Shown here in pieces: positions 24,866 through 32,784 of a stretch of 37,279 bases of DNA. The notes beneath the pieces are model-generated. The model ran no database searches, had not been told where the DNA came from, and saw nothing but the letters and a program-made list of their open reading frames with translations. The stretch is taken from assembly GCA_900540095.1 (NCBI GenBank), contig UQEO01000007.1, forward strand, positions 1-37,279, given 5' to 3'. This stretch comes from an uncultured Collinsella sp. Lineage in GTDB: Bacteria; Actinomycetota; Coriobacteriia; Coriobacteriales; Coriobacteriaceae. The first letter of the stretch is position 1, and the number at the start of each line of letters is the position of its first letter. The position numbers were made by a program, and so were the translations under genes.

Positions 24866-24931
24866 AACAAAAAGTTTGTTAGTAATGTTCTATCACACTT
24901 TTTGATTGGTATATCTAACGAATTGTTTGTT
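24866..24931. promoter_or_regulatory. Two copies of an AACnAA-N3-TTTGTT operator-like dyad
   Basis: AACAAA-AAG-TTTGTT lies at 24866-24880 and AACGAA-TTG-TTTGTT at 24917-24931, with centres 51 bases apart (close to five helical turns). They sit in the 277-base gap between divergent ygeX and the DauR-like regulator gene, in AT-rich DNA. They are the best candidates in the window for binding sites of that regulator. The rest of the gap shows no gene. Confidence 0.65.
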
Positions 24932-25050
24932 GCCGTAATCGGTACTTTTTCGCCGCCGAACGGTCATGAATTGCCTTGTTGATGGATTTGTTTGCGGTCA
25001 TGTGTGGTTTATGGCACAGTGAGCCCAAACTAATTTTTAGGAAGGTACCC

Positions 25051-25704
25051 ATGACCCCCGCACAGATTGAGTTTTACAAGCGCCTCGCACACGGTCTGGC
25101 GCTCCAATTTGGCCCCAACTGCGAAGTCGTCGTCCACGATCTGGAGACCGAGGACGTGGACCACTCCATCGTAGTGATCGAAAACGGCCACGTCAGCGGG
25201 CGCAAACTGGGTGACGGCCCCAGCCATATCGTGTTTGAGTCCATGCACGAAGGCGCCACCGACGTACACGACCGCGAGCCGTACCTCACTAAAACCACCG
25301 ACGGTAAGCTGCTCAAATCGTCGACGATCTTTATCCGCAACGATGAGGGCAAACCCGTCGGCATTTTGGGCATCAACTTTGACATTACGCTTATGAAGGC
25401 TTTTGAGCGTTCGCTCGATGCCTTTACTGGCACCGGCGGCACGGGCTATACCGAGCCCGAGCCCATTACCAAGAACATCGGCGACCTGCTCGAGGACCTG
25501 CTGCACGAGTGCGAGCAGTTTGTGGGCAAGCCCGCGGCACTCATGACCAAAGACGAGCGCATTCGTGCCATTGGCTACCTCGACCGTCGCGGCGCCTTCC
25601 TCATTTCCAAGTCGAGCGAGCGCGCCTGCGAGTTCTTTGGCATCTCCAAGTACAGCTTCTATAGCTACCTCAATGAGGCCAAGGCGGCGGCCGGCGACAA
25701 GTAG
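25051..25704 (+). CDS. YheO/DauR-like PAS plus helix-turn-helix transcriptional regulator
   Basis: The ATG at 25051 follows AGGAAGG and gives 217 residues; an open frame upstream to 24976 lacks a site. Residues about 8-118 resemble the YheO-like PAS domain (ALQFGPNCEVVVHDLETED, VDHSIVVIENGHVSGR, then SSTIFIRNDEGKPVGILGIN). Residues about 145-215 hold a C-terminal HTH of the DauR/HTH_22 type (FLISKSSERACEFFGISKYS). Relatives sense amino acids or amino-acid-like ligands, e.g. DauR for D-arginine catabolism. Divergence from ygeX with dyads between them suggests it controls the ygeX-ygeY-ygeW unit. Confidence 0.88.
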   Translation: MTPAQIEFYKRLAHGLALQFGPNCEVVVHDLETEDVDHSIVVIENGHVSGRKLGDGPSHIVFESMHEGATDVHDREPYLTKTTDGKLLKSSTIFIRNDEGKPVGILGINFDITLMKAFERSLDAFTGTGGTGYTEPEPITKNIGDLLEDLLHECEQFVGKPAALMTKDERIRAIGYLDRRGAFLISKSSERACEFFGISKYSFYSYLNEAKAAAGDK

Positions 25705-25787
25705 GCACTCGCCTGGATTGCCCCTCCCCTTTTGGGCGCGAGTTCTGGAAAGCACGAATCCGAGACCGGGCCGCTTGGGAAGTTCCA

Positions 25788-25793
25788 TATAAT
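25788..25793 (+). promoter_or_regulatory. Consensus -10 box upstream of the Pro/Ala-rich membrane protein gene
   Basis: A perfect TATAAT lies 35 bases before the ATG at 25828. No convincing -35 is seen at 16-18 bases upstream, so this is a possible promoter only. Confidence 0.4.
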
Positions 25794-25827
25794 CGATGTC
25801 ATTAGTATTTCGAAAGGATGGGACAGA

Positions 25828-26790
25828 ATGGCGTTAAGCAAGGCATCATGCACCGGTCGCGGATTGATTCCGGCAATTGGTGGACATGTGCACCGCATGT
25901 TCGATGAGAGTGAAGACGACCTGTTTTCGCTGAGCCTTGACGACGTGATGGATGATCGCCCGTGGACCGCCGACGAACTCATGGGCGGCGGGGCTCGCCC
26001 GTCAAGTCCCAATCCCGCACTTGCGCCTAAGCCCGCATCTGCGCCGACTCCTGCGCAGTCGCCCGCACCCACTTCGGCGCCCACGCCCGCTCCCCGCCCC
26101 GCAAGCGACCCGTCCGAGACGGCGGCATTTCTCGCTGCAGCGACGCAGGGCAAATCGGCCGACAGCACCGTTATGTATAACGCCCAGCAGTTGCCCGTTC
26201 CTGCGGCGCGCAAGCCTCCGGTCACAAGGCTCGATGAGCCCGTTGCCCATCAGGTTACCCACGATTCCTGGGCTGCAGCCGATCTGGATGAGACCTCTAC
26301 CGGCATGCCGGCGCTCGATGTTCCAGTTAACCCGCTTTTTGCCGCCAACACGAGCGCCGCGGACTATGAGGGCGGTGCGGCATATTCCGATTATTCCGAT
26401 GGCTATGCTGGCAACGGTCGCATCGAGACCGAGGATTATGGCACCGCATCGAGCGATTATCTCAACGATCCGTACGCTGCCACGCCCGCACCGGAATATG
26501 ACCCGGAGGCCGCGTCCGCGCCGGCGTATACCAAAAGCATGGGCGAAGAGCGCTTCGCCGATTATTACGCCGAGGAAAAGGCGCTGCGTTTCTCGGAATT
26601 TCCGCAGGCAGTCAAGGTTGCCTTTATCGCCATTATCATTGCCCTGCTCGGTGTCATTGCGTTTGAGGGATTCCAGCTGTTCCGCGGCCCCACCCAAGCG
26701 GAGTCGGAGACCCAGCAAAAAGAGGACGATAACCAGTACCTGGACATCAACACCCTCAAGGGCGACCCCAACGACGGAGACGACGAGTAG
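25828..26790 (+). CDS. Pro/Ala-rich single-pass membrane protein of unknown function
   Basis: The ATG at 25828 follows GAAAGGATGGG and gives a 320-residue protein. The N-terminal part is acidic (FDESEDDLFSLSLDDVMDD), then a Pro/Ala-rich linker (about 58-95) with repeated APTPA-type units, a Tyr/Asp/Ala-rich middle region, one transmembrane helix at about 262-285 (VKVAFIAIIIALLGVIAFEG), and a 35-residue acidic tail. There is no signal peptide, so topology is probably N-in. The composition is like divisome or envelope linker proteins of actinobacteria, but no family is recognised. It follows the regulator gene by 123 bases and precedes a possible terminator. Confidence 0.75.
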   Translation: MALSKASCTGRGLIPAIGGHVHRMFDESEDDLFSLSLDDVMDDRPWTADELMGGGARPSSPNPALAPKPASAPTPAQSPAPTSAPTPAPRPASDPSETAAFLAAATQGKSADSTVMYNAQQLPVPAARKPPVTRLDEPVAHQVTHDSWAAADLDETSTGMPALDVPVNPLFAANTSAADYEGGAAYSDYSDGYAGNGRIETEDYGTASSDYLNDPYAATPAPEYDPEAASAPAYTKSMGEERFADYYAEEKALRFSEFPQAVKVAFIAIIIALLGVIAFEGFQLFRGPTQAESETQQKEDDNQYLDINTLKGDPNDGDDE

Positions 26791-26823
26791 CGAGAGCTGA
26801 AGGCGGCCGCAGGATCCCGCATC

Positions 26824-26850
26824 CAGCACCGGCTTCTAAGTGCTGTTTTG
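26824..26850 (+). terminator. Possible terminator after the Pro/Ala-rich membrane protein gene
   Basis: CAGCAC...GTGCTG, a 6-base stem with a 10-base loop, is followed by TTTTG, 33 bases after the stop codon. Confidence 0.5.
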
Positions 26851-26860
26851 TCATCCAGCT

Positions 26861-26937
26861 ACACTTTTCCGGATAATTTGCCTATTGAATTTGACACTTT
26901 TCCGAAGTTTTAAGGTGCCTATTTCAACACTTTTCCG
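26861..26937. repeat. Three 33-base-spaced ACACTTTTCCG repeats
   Basis: ACACTTTTCCG begins at 26861, 26894 and 26927, exactly 33 bases apart. Two of the copies continue GGAT. The remaining positions are only weakly conserved (CCTATT recurs in the first two). On the minus strand they read as I/L-R-K-S-V repeated every 11 residues in an open frame, so either a short coding repeat or a DNA-binding array is possible. Confidence 0.6.
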
Positions 26938-27034
26938 GATGAAAGCCGAATAATCACTTGGGAACCAACGCCGTTCACGCGTCATTTCGCAGGCGGCGCT
27001 TGATTTCTGTCCGTACACGTTGATAGACTTCCTC

Positions 27035-27150
27035 TTGCCCGCAAGGAGCGGGCGCGTTTTATCCAGAGTCGGGGTAGAGAGTTGGCTCCACGATCCCGAC
27101 GCCAACCGGCCAAGAGGCACGGTGGCCCTGCCAACATCGATGAAAGGAGT
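27035..27150 (+). other. Structured 5' leader of the 27155 gene
   Basis: The segment holds GCCCGC-AAGGA-GCGGGC followed by GCGTTTT (27037-27060, terminator-like), then GTTGGC/GCCAAC and GGCCA/TGGCC dyads, and a second GCCAAC just before the AAAGGAG of the gene. Alternative pairings are possible, as in an attenuator or riboswitch, but it matches no class I recognise. Confidence 0.35.
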
Positions 27151-27154
27151 CCGT

Positions 27155-27907
27155 ATGGACAATTTCTCCGTGCGCAGTGAGCGCAACTTCCACAACCTGG
27201 TCGTCAAACCGAATCACATGCATCTTCTGGATAAGCCAAATGGCTACGCCTCGGCCATGGTCAAGAGCAGCCTCTCCCACCAGATGCGTTTTACGGTGCA
27301 GGTGCTCGAGGAAGAGCTCTGCGCCGCCGGTGACCCGCATGTGTTGCAGATCAAACTGCCCGGAGACGATTCGCGTGAGCCGTCTAGCTGGGAGCGGTTT
27401 GCCGATGGCGCGTGCGTTGCGGGCGGGTCGGGCATCTTTGCCCGCGAGTGCTTCTGCGAGGGCGCCGAGGTATTCCTGGATCTGTGCCGCGACACCGTAC
27501 GCACAGCTGAGCTGCGGCAGTGGAGCCAAAGGGAGCACGAGCTGCTGAGCGCCGCACGCGGGATCGCGGGGGGGTGTAGGAACAGGAGCCTCATGACGGT
27601 GACCTCAGCTGGAATGACGTATCGCTCGATAAATGATCTCAACAACGTAGCCGATGCGCTGCATTTCACCTCAAAGGCATTTAGCGATCGAGCGGCGTCT
27701 AGCATTTCTTTGATATCCCGAATTGATTGTTCCGAGAAAGTCTCTTCATGCCTTCATGATCGCCCTTACGAGAAACTTGGACGAGACGGGCGTCCATATG
27801 CCGTCTCTAAACTAACGAGCCGTTCGCGGAAAGAACATCTGGCTAACGTGGGCCAAAGATATACTGGTATCGTTGCAGCAATTATGGAAGATCGGTGCCG
27901 CCAATGA
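27155..27907 (+). CDS. Unrecognised protein, possibly composite
   Basis: An ATG at 27155 with GAAAGGAG eight bases upstream opens a 250-residue frame. Codons up to about 27575 are strongly G/C-biased and coding-like (RFTVQVLEEELCAAGDPHVL, then EVFLDLCRDTVRTAELRQWS), with no domain I recognise; it looks soluble and acidic. After a run of seven G (27568-27574) codon bias becomes weak and the sequence richer in Ser and Arg, so the second half may be a frameshifted tail rather than natural coding. Against that, the frame ends at 27907 in an ATGA overlap with an ATG of the surface protein gene, an arrangement seen in coupled genes. Confidence 0.5.
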   Translation: MDNFSVRSERNFHNLVVKPNHMHLLDKPNGYASAMVKSSLSHQMRFTVQVLEEELCAAGDPHVLQIKLPGDDSREPSSWERFADGACVAGGSGIFARECFCEGAEVFLDLCRDTVRTAELRQWSQREHELLSAARGIAGGCRNRSLMTVTSAGMTYRSINDLNNVADALHFTSKAFSDRAASSISLISRIDCSEKVSSCLHDRPYEKLGRDGRPYAVSKLTSRSRKEHLANVGQRYTGIVAAIMEDRCRQ

Positions 27908-29718
27908 CCTCCTTGAAATTCCCCAGGCGCTTTGCACTTAGCCTGCTCGTCCCGTTGTCCGCCGCCGTAGCGCTGGCTTTGCCCTCAACCGCCCTCGCCG
28001 CGTCAGACCCGAACCCGCCCAGCATATCCAACGTGACGATATCCGCAACGGCCGTCACGGCAGGCTCCACGCTGCGTGTCGGCTACGATGTGGACGACCC
28101 CGATGGGGTGCGGTCAGTCACGCCAATAGTCGAGGTCGTCGTCGATAGCGATGACGGGGGCCAAGGCAACAGCTCCCGTCTCGCCTTCCAGTCGACCGGC
28201 GACACGACCGCGGGCTTCGATATCCCCACCTCCCCGAGCGACCAGCCCTGCAGGTATCGCATCATCGGCCTCGGCGTGACCGATAGCCTTGGATGGGTTA
28301 CCGATGTCTACGACGCGGCGTATGCCGAGGAGAAGGGGCTCGACTGTCCGACCTTCGCCACCAGCCCCCTCGTCTATGAGGTGACCGAGGGGCCCGCGGA
28401 CCAGAACCCGCCGACCGTGTCCTCCGTGTCGCTCTCGAGCAGGGAGGTCGCGACCGGCGCCGACTTCCACATCTCTTGGTCCGTCGCGGACCCGGACGGC
28501 GTTCGCTCCGTTTCCCCCATACTGCAGCGGGGCTGGGAGGATAAGGACGACGGCTGCTCCGTTTCGTCGGCCTATTATCACGGAGGCTCGTCTATCGACG
28601 GGTTCGACCTCACATTCGACAGCAATAGGATCGGAAGGCACAGGCTGATCGGCCTTTCGGTCACCGATGGCCTAGGGTTCGAGACCGATATGTACGAGAG
28701 TTCCTACGCCAGGGCCAACGGCATCTCGGGCGCGACTTTCTCGGTCGCCGACCCGAGCGAGCTGTGCTTCGAGGTGACCGGCAGCGCGATCGACCGGAAC
28801 CCGCCCGCGGTCTCGAACGTTTCCATCTCCGCGAAGAGGGTCCCCGTCGGCGGGGTCCTCCGCATCTATTGCAATGTAGGCGACGCGGACGGCGTGAAGT
28901 CTGTCTCCCCGATCCTCGGCGATCCCGGCTATGTCGAGGACCCGAACTCTGCAAAGGCCCGTAAAACGTTGAGCTGCAGCTACGATGCGACAAGGGGCTA
29001 TATCGAAATCGAGTTCCCCACGTCGCTCTCGATGGGCTCGTTTGAGATCCATGCCCTCGCGGTCCTCGACAAGGCGGGTCATGAGTCCTTCGTCTACAGC
29101 TCCGCCTACGCCGAGCGTAACGGCAAGGCAGACGTTCAGACCTTTGATGTCGACGACGCGGGGGACGTCACCTTCGACGTGACCGCCCCGCTGTATGCCG
29201 CCACCAAGGGCGACGGGCAGGCGTATGCGGAGGGCGGCGGGGTCGGTCTTACCTTCCGCTTCAGCGGTCCTCTCGATGAGTTCACGCGTCTCCTCGTGGA
29301 CGGAACTGAGGTCTCGGCTGAGAACTACACCGCAACCAAGGGCAGCACGATTATCGAGCTCAGGCCGGCCTACCTGGACACACTCGCCGCCGGTGAACAC
29401 ACTGTCACGACCGTCTGGAAGGACGGGACGGCGACTGATGCATCCTTCACCGTGGAAGGGAAGGCCCAAGGGGAGCAAGCGGGCGGAAAGACCGACGTAG
29501 ATTCACCCGGCGTCAACAAAAGTGATCCTGCCACTCCTGAAAAGGACGCCGACGAGGCGTCTACAAAAAGGTCGGGACGCACGACAACCGATGAACCAAA
29601 GCTCGCCGCAACCGGCGACTTCGCTTGGATGGCCAGCATCGCATTAGCCATGGCGGCCACGGCCTGCTTCACGGCAGCGAGAAGGCTTGAGCCCAAGCAG
29701 CATAGGCACGAACAGTAG
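27895..29718 (+). CDS. Secreted, cell-wall-anchored repeat protein with LAATG sorting signal
   Basis: The 607-residue product has a signal peptide (basic PRRFALSLLVPLSAAVALAL, cleavage likely after TALAA), three tandem domains of about 120-130 residues each beginning NPPxxSxVxxS and carrying DPDGVRSVxPI, then an Ig-like domain of the type GLTFRFSGPLDEFTRLLVDG...VSAENYTATKGSTIIELRP, a charged linker, and LAATGDF followed by a hydrophobic helix and a basic tail, a sortase signal variant. It is probably a surface adhesin or binding protein; ligand unknown. Start may be GTG at 27895 (GGAAG five bases upstream) or ATG at 27904. Arginine is often encoded by AGG, unlike the housekeeping genes here. 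Confidence 0.85.
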   Translation: MPPMTSLKFPRRFALSLLVPLSAAVALALPSTALAASDPNPPSISNVTISATAVTAGSTLRVGYDVDDPDGVRSVTPIVEVVVDSDDGGQGNSSRLAFQSTGDTTAGFDIPTSPSDQPCRYRIIGLGVTDSLGWVTDVYDAAYAEEKGLDCPTFATSPLVYEVTEGPADQNPPTVSSVSLSSREVATGADFHISWSVADPDGVRSVSPILQRGWEDKDDGCSVSSAYYHGGSSIDGFDLTFDSNRIGRHRLIGLSVTDGLGFETDMYESSYARANGISGATFSVADPSELCFEVTGSAIDRNPPAVSNVSISAKRVPVGGVLRIYCNVGDADGVKSVSPILGDPGYVEDPNSAKARKTLSCSYDATRGYIEIEFPTSLSMGSFEIHALAVLDKAGHESFVYSSAYAERNGKADVQTFDVDDAGDVTFDVTAPLYAATKGDGQAYAEGGGVGLTFRFSGPLDEFTRLLVDGTEVSAENYTATKGSTIIELRPAYLDTLAAGEHTVTTVWKDGTATDASFTVEGKAQGEQAGGKTDVDSPGVNKSDPATPEKDADEASTKRSGRTTTDEPKLAATGDFAWMASIALAMAATACFTAARRLEPKQHRHEQ

Positions 29719-29900
29719 CTCAAAGCGAACTCAACTGGGAAGGGCAGATGGATAGCCGTCCCTCTCTTACAATCAACCCAATCCGCTGAAATGCAATCAG
29801 TTAACGAGTTTCGCCAGACGCTCGGTCTCTACCCCGCTCTGGCAAGCCACCAGGCGATGAGATAATGCCCACGGCTATCAACGTAAGCAAGGAGCGCGCT

Positions 29901-31135
29901 ATGGCAGACAACGAGATCAAACCCTCGACGGACGGCGGCCGAGAGGAACTCGTGGCAAAACAGCTCGCATCCACCAAAATCCACCTCGCGCTCACCCAGG
30001 AGCGGGTGGACGTCTCCAGCGCCATCAAGCTGCCGCTCGAGCGAATCCCTCAGCTCGGCGTGGCGCTGGCCTCTCTCCCCTCGACATCCCGCACCGTCAC
30101 CAACACGGTGAGCGTACCCACACTGCTCCAGGCGACTGACAAATATGGCAACCCGCTCGATCTGTCGAAACTCAACTCGTTCAAGGACGGTAGCGGTCTC
30201 ACAGGGGGCTACCGCGACGCCGCCAAGGGCCTTGGACAGGCGCGCTTCCACGTAGTCGAGGGCGATATCGCCACGAGCGTCACGCAAGTGCCCTACGACC
30301 CAACGTCGCTGTTCATGGCAGCCGCAATCGCGCAGATAAACCAAAAGCTCGACTCCATCCAGGAGTCCGTCGACGAAATGTTTGAGTATATGCGTCAGCG
30401 CGACAAGGCCAACATGCGCGGCAACCTCAAGACGCTCGCAGACATCCTCAACGGTACGGCCTCAACTACGGCAACGCCACCTACATGGCAAACGCCCATA
30501 TGAAGGTGCTCGACATCAAGCAGTCGTCCGCGCAGGACATGGAGCTCTTTCGCTCGCAGGCGCAGGCGGATCTGAAAAAGAAAGGGTTCATCGAGGTGCG
30601 AGACGGCTTGGGCAGACGCCTCGACAAGGTGCTCGACTACCTCAAAGACTGCCAGCTCGCCACCTACATCCACGCGTTCTCGCTGTTCCTCGAACCCATG
30701 CTCGCCCAGAACTTCGAGCCCGCAAAGCTCGCGGACGCCACCGCGAAGATCGAGGCTGATTCGATCGCGTACCGCGAGCTCTACACCGACTGCTACAACG
30801 CACTCGAAGCGGGGGCTGCCGACACCGTCGATTCGGCGCTACTGGGCGGTATCACATCCGCTGGAAAGATGCTCGGTCACGCCATCGCAAAGACCCCCGT
30901 GGGCGAACATACGCTCATCGACGAGGCGCTCGAGGGTGCAGGAGAGGACATCGGCAGGTTCAACGATAGGCAATCCGAGAAACTCCTCGAGAAGCTCCAT
31001 CAGGCAAAGACGCCCGACGTTGCGCCGTTCAAGCAGAGCGTAATGGAAGTAGACACCCTCTACAACCATCCCACGCAGATTGCCGTGGACGCCGAGAACG
31101 TCTATATCCTGCCTGCCAAGCAGCAGGAAGAGTAG
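29901..31135 (+). pseudogene. Frameshifted gene of a conserved family of unknown function
   Basis: An ATG at 29901 with AAGGAG upstream opens MADNEIKPSTDGGREELVAK; this frame continues to NLKTLADILNG and then ends at 30503. The second half lies in another frame (LNYGNATYMANAHMKVLDIK, through to 31135). A single-base deletion near 30451-30460 joins them: with one base restored the protein is about 411 residues and reads ADILN-x-YGLNYGN, as I recall for related Firmicutes proteins of unknown function (blocks IPQLGVALASLPSTSRTVTN, AAIAQINQKLDSIQESVDEM, HMKVLDIKQ). It is coding-like throughout, so the break is recent or a sequencing error. Mostly helical; no signal peptide or clear membrane segment. 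Confidence 0.75.
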
Positions 31136-31176
31136 CGATACGCAACAGGCACGTGCCACGCAGACAGCTAACGCCC

Positions 31177-31911
31177 CTACCTCCCCTCCGCCTTCAGCTT
31201 CAGCAGAAGGTCGCCCAGCTCGGGGCACTTCTTGGAAAGGCGCGTCTGAGTTTGCTCGCCCATCCCCCACCGCTGGCGGATCTCCTGGGCGCGCGGGCTC
31301 ACGTGGTAGTTCCCGTCCATCATCTGCTTGAGCAGCTTGGCGGTCACATGCGCATCGGCCAGGGCACTGTGGGCGTGACCCGTCGACTCGTCGAACTCGA
31401 TGCCAAACCACGTCGCTGCATCACTCAAAGAGACGCGCCCGTGGCTGCCCACTTCCATGATCGAGGTGTAAAACGCCTGCAGGTCGGCCCAGTCCGTAGG
31501 AAATGCGGAAAGGTCGATGTGCTTTGCCTGGCACTCGGTCAAAAGCTGTCGACGGTCCGTCCCGCTCCAGCAAACTATCTGGGCGGAGTAGCGGCCGATC
31601 CAATCGCTGAGCCTTTTGATCACCATGTAGAGCGGGTCGGCCATCGCGGTGTCCGCGGCCGATATCCCTGTAAGCTCGCGGACGGGGAACGCAACGCCTT
31701 CGGTAAATTCCGTCTGCACAAACTGCGAGAACTCGCCCATAACGTTGCCGTGGTAATCGAGCTTGACGGCGCCGACCTCGATAATCTCATTGCGCAGCCC
31801 ACGGCGCCGGCGCTGCTTTGGCACCGGCGCAAACTCAAAGTCCAGCACAATCTGGCGCGCAAAGTTCGTCGTATCGATAGCCGAGATGCACGGCGTCTTT
31901 TTGTCTGGCAC
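31177..31911 (-). CDS. DEDDh-family 3'-5' exonuclease
   Basis: RNase T/DnaQ-like exonuclease acting on DNA or RNA ends. The frame is open from 32019, but the GTG at 31911 with AAAGG upstream gives a 244-residue product beginning MPDKKTPCISAIDTT. Motif ExoI is IVLDFEFAPV (D24, E26), ExoII lies near IVCWSGTDRRQLL, and ExoIII is HAHSALADAHVTAKLL (H and D five residues apart), the DEDDh pattern. The C-terminal part, SPRAQEIRQRWGMGEQTQTR, is not recognised. It is convergent with the frameshifted gene. Stand-alone enzymes of this type are often annotated as exonuclease domain proteins of unknown substrate. Confidence 0.88.
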   Translation of the reverse strand: MPDKKTPCISAIDTTNFARQIVLDFEFAPVPKQRRRRGLRNEIIEVGAVKLDYHGNVMGEFSQFVQTEFTEGVAFPVRELTGISAADTAMADPLYMVIKRLSDWIGRYSAQIVCWSGTDRRQLLTECQAKHIDLSAFPTDWADLQAFYTSIMEVGSHGRVSLSDAATWFGIEFDESTGHAHSALADAHVTAKLLKQMMDGNYHVSPRAQEIRQRWGMGEQTQTRLSKKCPELGDLLLKLKAEGR

Positions 31912-32011
31912 GGTCAGGACCTTTCTCCGTTGCCTGCCGCTTGCTACATAGGCGGCTACATTGCCGTAAGGATAGGCGCTCGTGCGGACATGAAATCGCC
32001 CAGCGCGGCTA

Positions 32012-32044
32012 CCCGGCATCCTTGCGTAAAGCTGCGTTTTGAGA
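32012..32044 (-). pseudogene. Remnant of a DUF234-ATPase C-terminus
   Basis: Thirty-three bases match 32848-32880, inside the 3' end of the neighbouring ATPase gene, at 29 positions in the same orientation. Both read SK-x-x-FTQGCR on the minus strand (SKRSFTQGCR versus SKSGFTQGCR). No wider homology is apparent, so this is probably a decayed fragment of a second ATPase gene. Confidence 0.55.
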
Positions 32045-32169
32045 TGGTCAGATCGCTGTTATTATCGAACATATATTCGTATTTATGGCTGCAGTTTGAT
32101 AGACTGGTTATTGTTGACGGCAGTTCCATGTGCCGGGCAGCGCCCTCCATGCGACGGGAGGTGATGCCC

Positions 32170-32295
32170 ATGACCGATCTGATTGATTTCGTGAAGCTCC
32201 TGACCTCTTTGGTCTCGCTCCTCACGGCGCTTATCGGACTTACCGAGGCACTCAAGCAGTGTTCGAAGCACAAAAAGAGGGGTCGACGCCGTTAA
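32170..32295 (+). CDS. 41-residue single-helix membrane peptide
   Basis: ATG at 32170, six bases after GGGAGGTG, an unusually strong site for so short a gene. The sequence is MTDLIDFVKLLTSLVSLLTA followed by LIGLTEALKQ and a basic tail CSKHKKRGRRR. One amphipathic or transmembrane helix with a strongly basic end recalls small holin-like or type I toxin peptides, but I cannot assign a family. A hairpin with a T-rich flank follows on the plus strand, and a minus-strand terminator overlaps the end of the gene. Confidence 0.6.
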   Translation: MTDLIDFVKLLTSLVSLLTALIGLTEALKQCSKHKKRGRRR

Positions 32296-32308
32296 GGCAT
32301 TGACCCCT
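32270..32308 (-). terminator. Minus-strand terminator of the ATPase transcript
   Basis: On the minus strand AGGGGTC...GACCCCT (arms 32302-32308 and 32278-32284, 17-base loop) is followed by CTTTTTG. It lies beyond repeat array 1 and would end the transcript of the ATPase gene, so array 1 would be in its 3' untranslated region. The stem overlaps the last codons of the 41-residue gene. Confidence 0.65.
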
Positions 32309-32320
32309 TGATCAAAGCAA

Positions 32321-32366
32321 CGGCGCTGCCCAGCTATCACCCTTGGGCTGCCGTCGACTTTATTCT
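32321..32366 (+). terminator. Possible terminator of the 41-residue gene
   Basis: CGGC and GCCCA pair with TGGGC and GCCG around a 3:1 bulge and an 11-base loop, followed by TCGACTTTATTC, 25 bases past the stop codon. Confidence 0.45.
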
Positions 32367-32460
32367 ACCCACGGTTGCCAGGTTTAACAAATGAATTTTC
32401 AGTAATGGAGCCTCGGAGCCCGCTCGCTCAACCACCTGGCCATCGGATTAGCCGGATTCT

Positions 32461-32784
32461 GGGACACGCCTTCCGTCCCAGGCCTCTACCGGAAAATGCG
32501 TCCCACCCTGAGGCTCGATTCCGGGACACGGTTTCCGTTTGAAGCCCCGATGGGAAAGCGTGTCCCGTTCCGAGAGCTCATTCCGGGATGCAGTTTCCGC
32601 TAGAGATGCCACCGGGAAAGCGTATCCCGTTTTGGAGCCAAATTCCGGGTCGTAGTTTCCGCCTGAGGGCCGATCCGGAAACGGCATCCCATTCTGAAGC
32701 CGAAATCTGGAACGCACTTTCCGCCAAAGGTCACAAAAGGAAAGCACATCCCATTCCCAGCATCAAATCAGGACGCGCTTCATT
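32461..32784. repeat. Dyad-repeat array 1 (62-base period)
   Basis: Arms of the form GGAAAnnGnRTCCC begin at 32491, 32553, 32615, 32677 and 32739, exactly 62 bases apart. Each full unit also has the reverse-complementary arm GGGAYRYRnTTTCC 32 bases after the first. A half-unit arm precedes them at 32461-32474 and the last partner arm is decayed at 32771-32784, where it overlaps the ATPase stop codon. The linker between arms resembles GTTCTGAGnnnnnATTCC. Because 62 is not a multiple of 3 the array cannot be a protein repeat. It lies between the ATPase 3' end and its terminator. Confidence 0.92.

Larger units (their letters stand above)
26791..27154. other. Gene-poor segment with a terminator, 33-base repeats and a leader
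   Basis: No supported gene in 364 bases. From left to right: a hairpin terminator for the preceding gene, three copies of ACACTTTTCCG spaced by exactly 33 bases, and a GC-rich region of several hairpins leading into the ribosome binding site of the next gene. A minus-strand open frame (26851-27207) covers it but lacks any recognisable domain. Confidence 0.5.

Noticed and set aside
26851..27207. 118-residue minus-strand frame ending in R-K-S-V repeats
   Set aside because: No ribosome binding site or domain, and its N-terminal half is antisense to the start of a frame with better coding bias. The repeats are reported as DNA repeats instead.
31153..32295. 380-residue plus-strand frame opposite the exonuclease
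   Set aside because: A shadow frame for most of its length; only its last 41 codons, with their own strong ribosome binding site, are supported as a gene.
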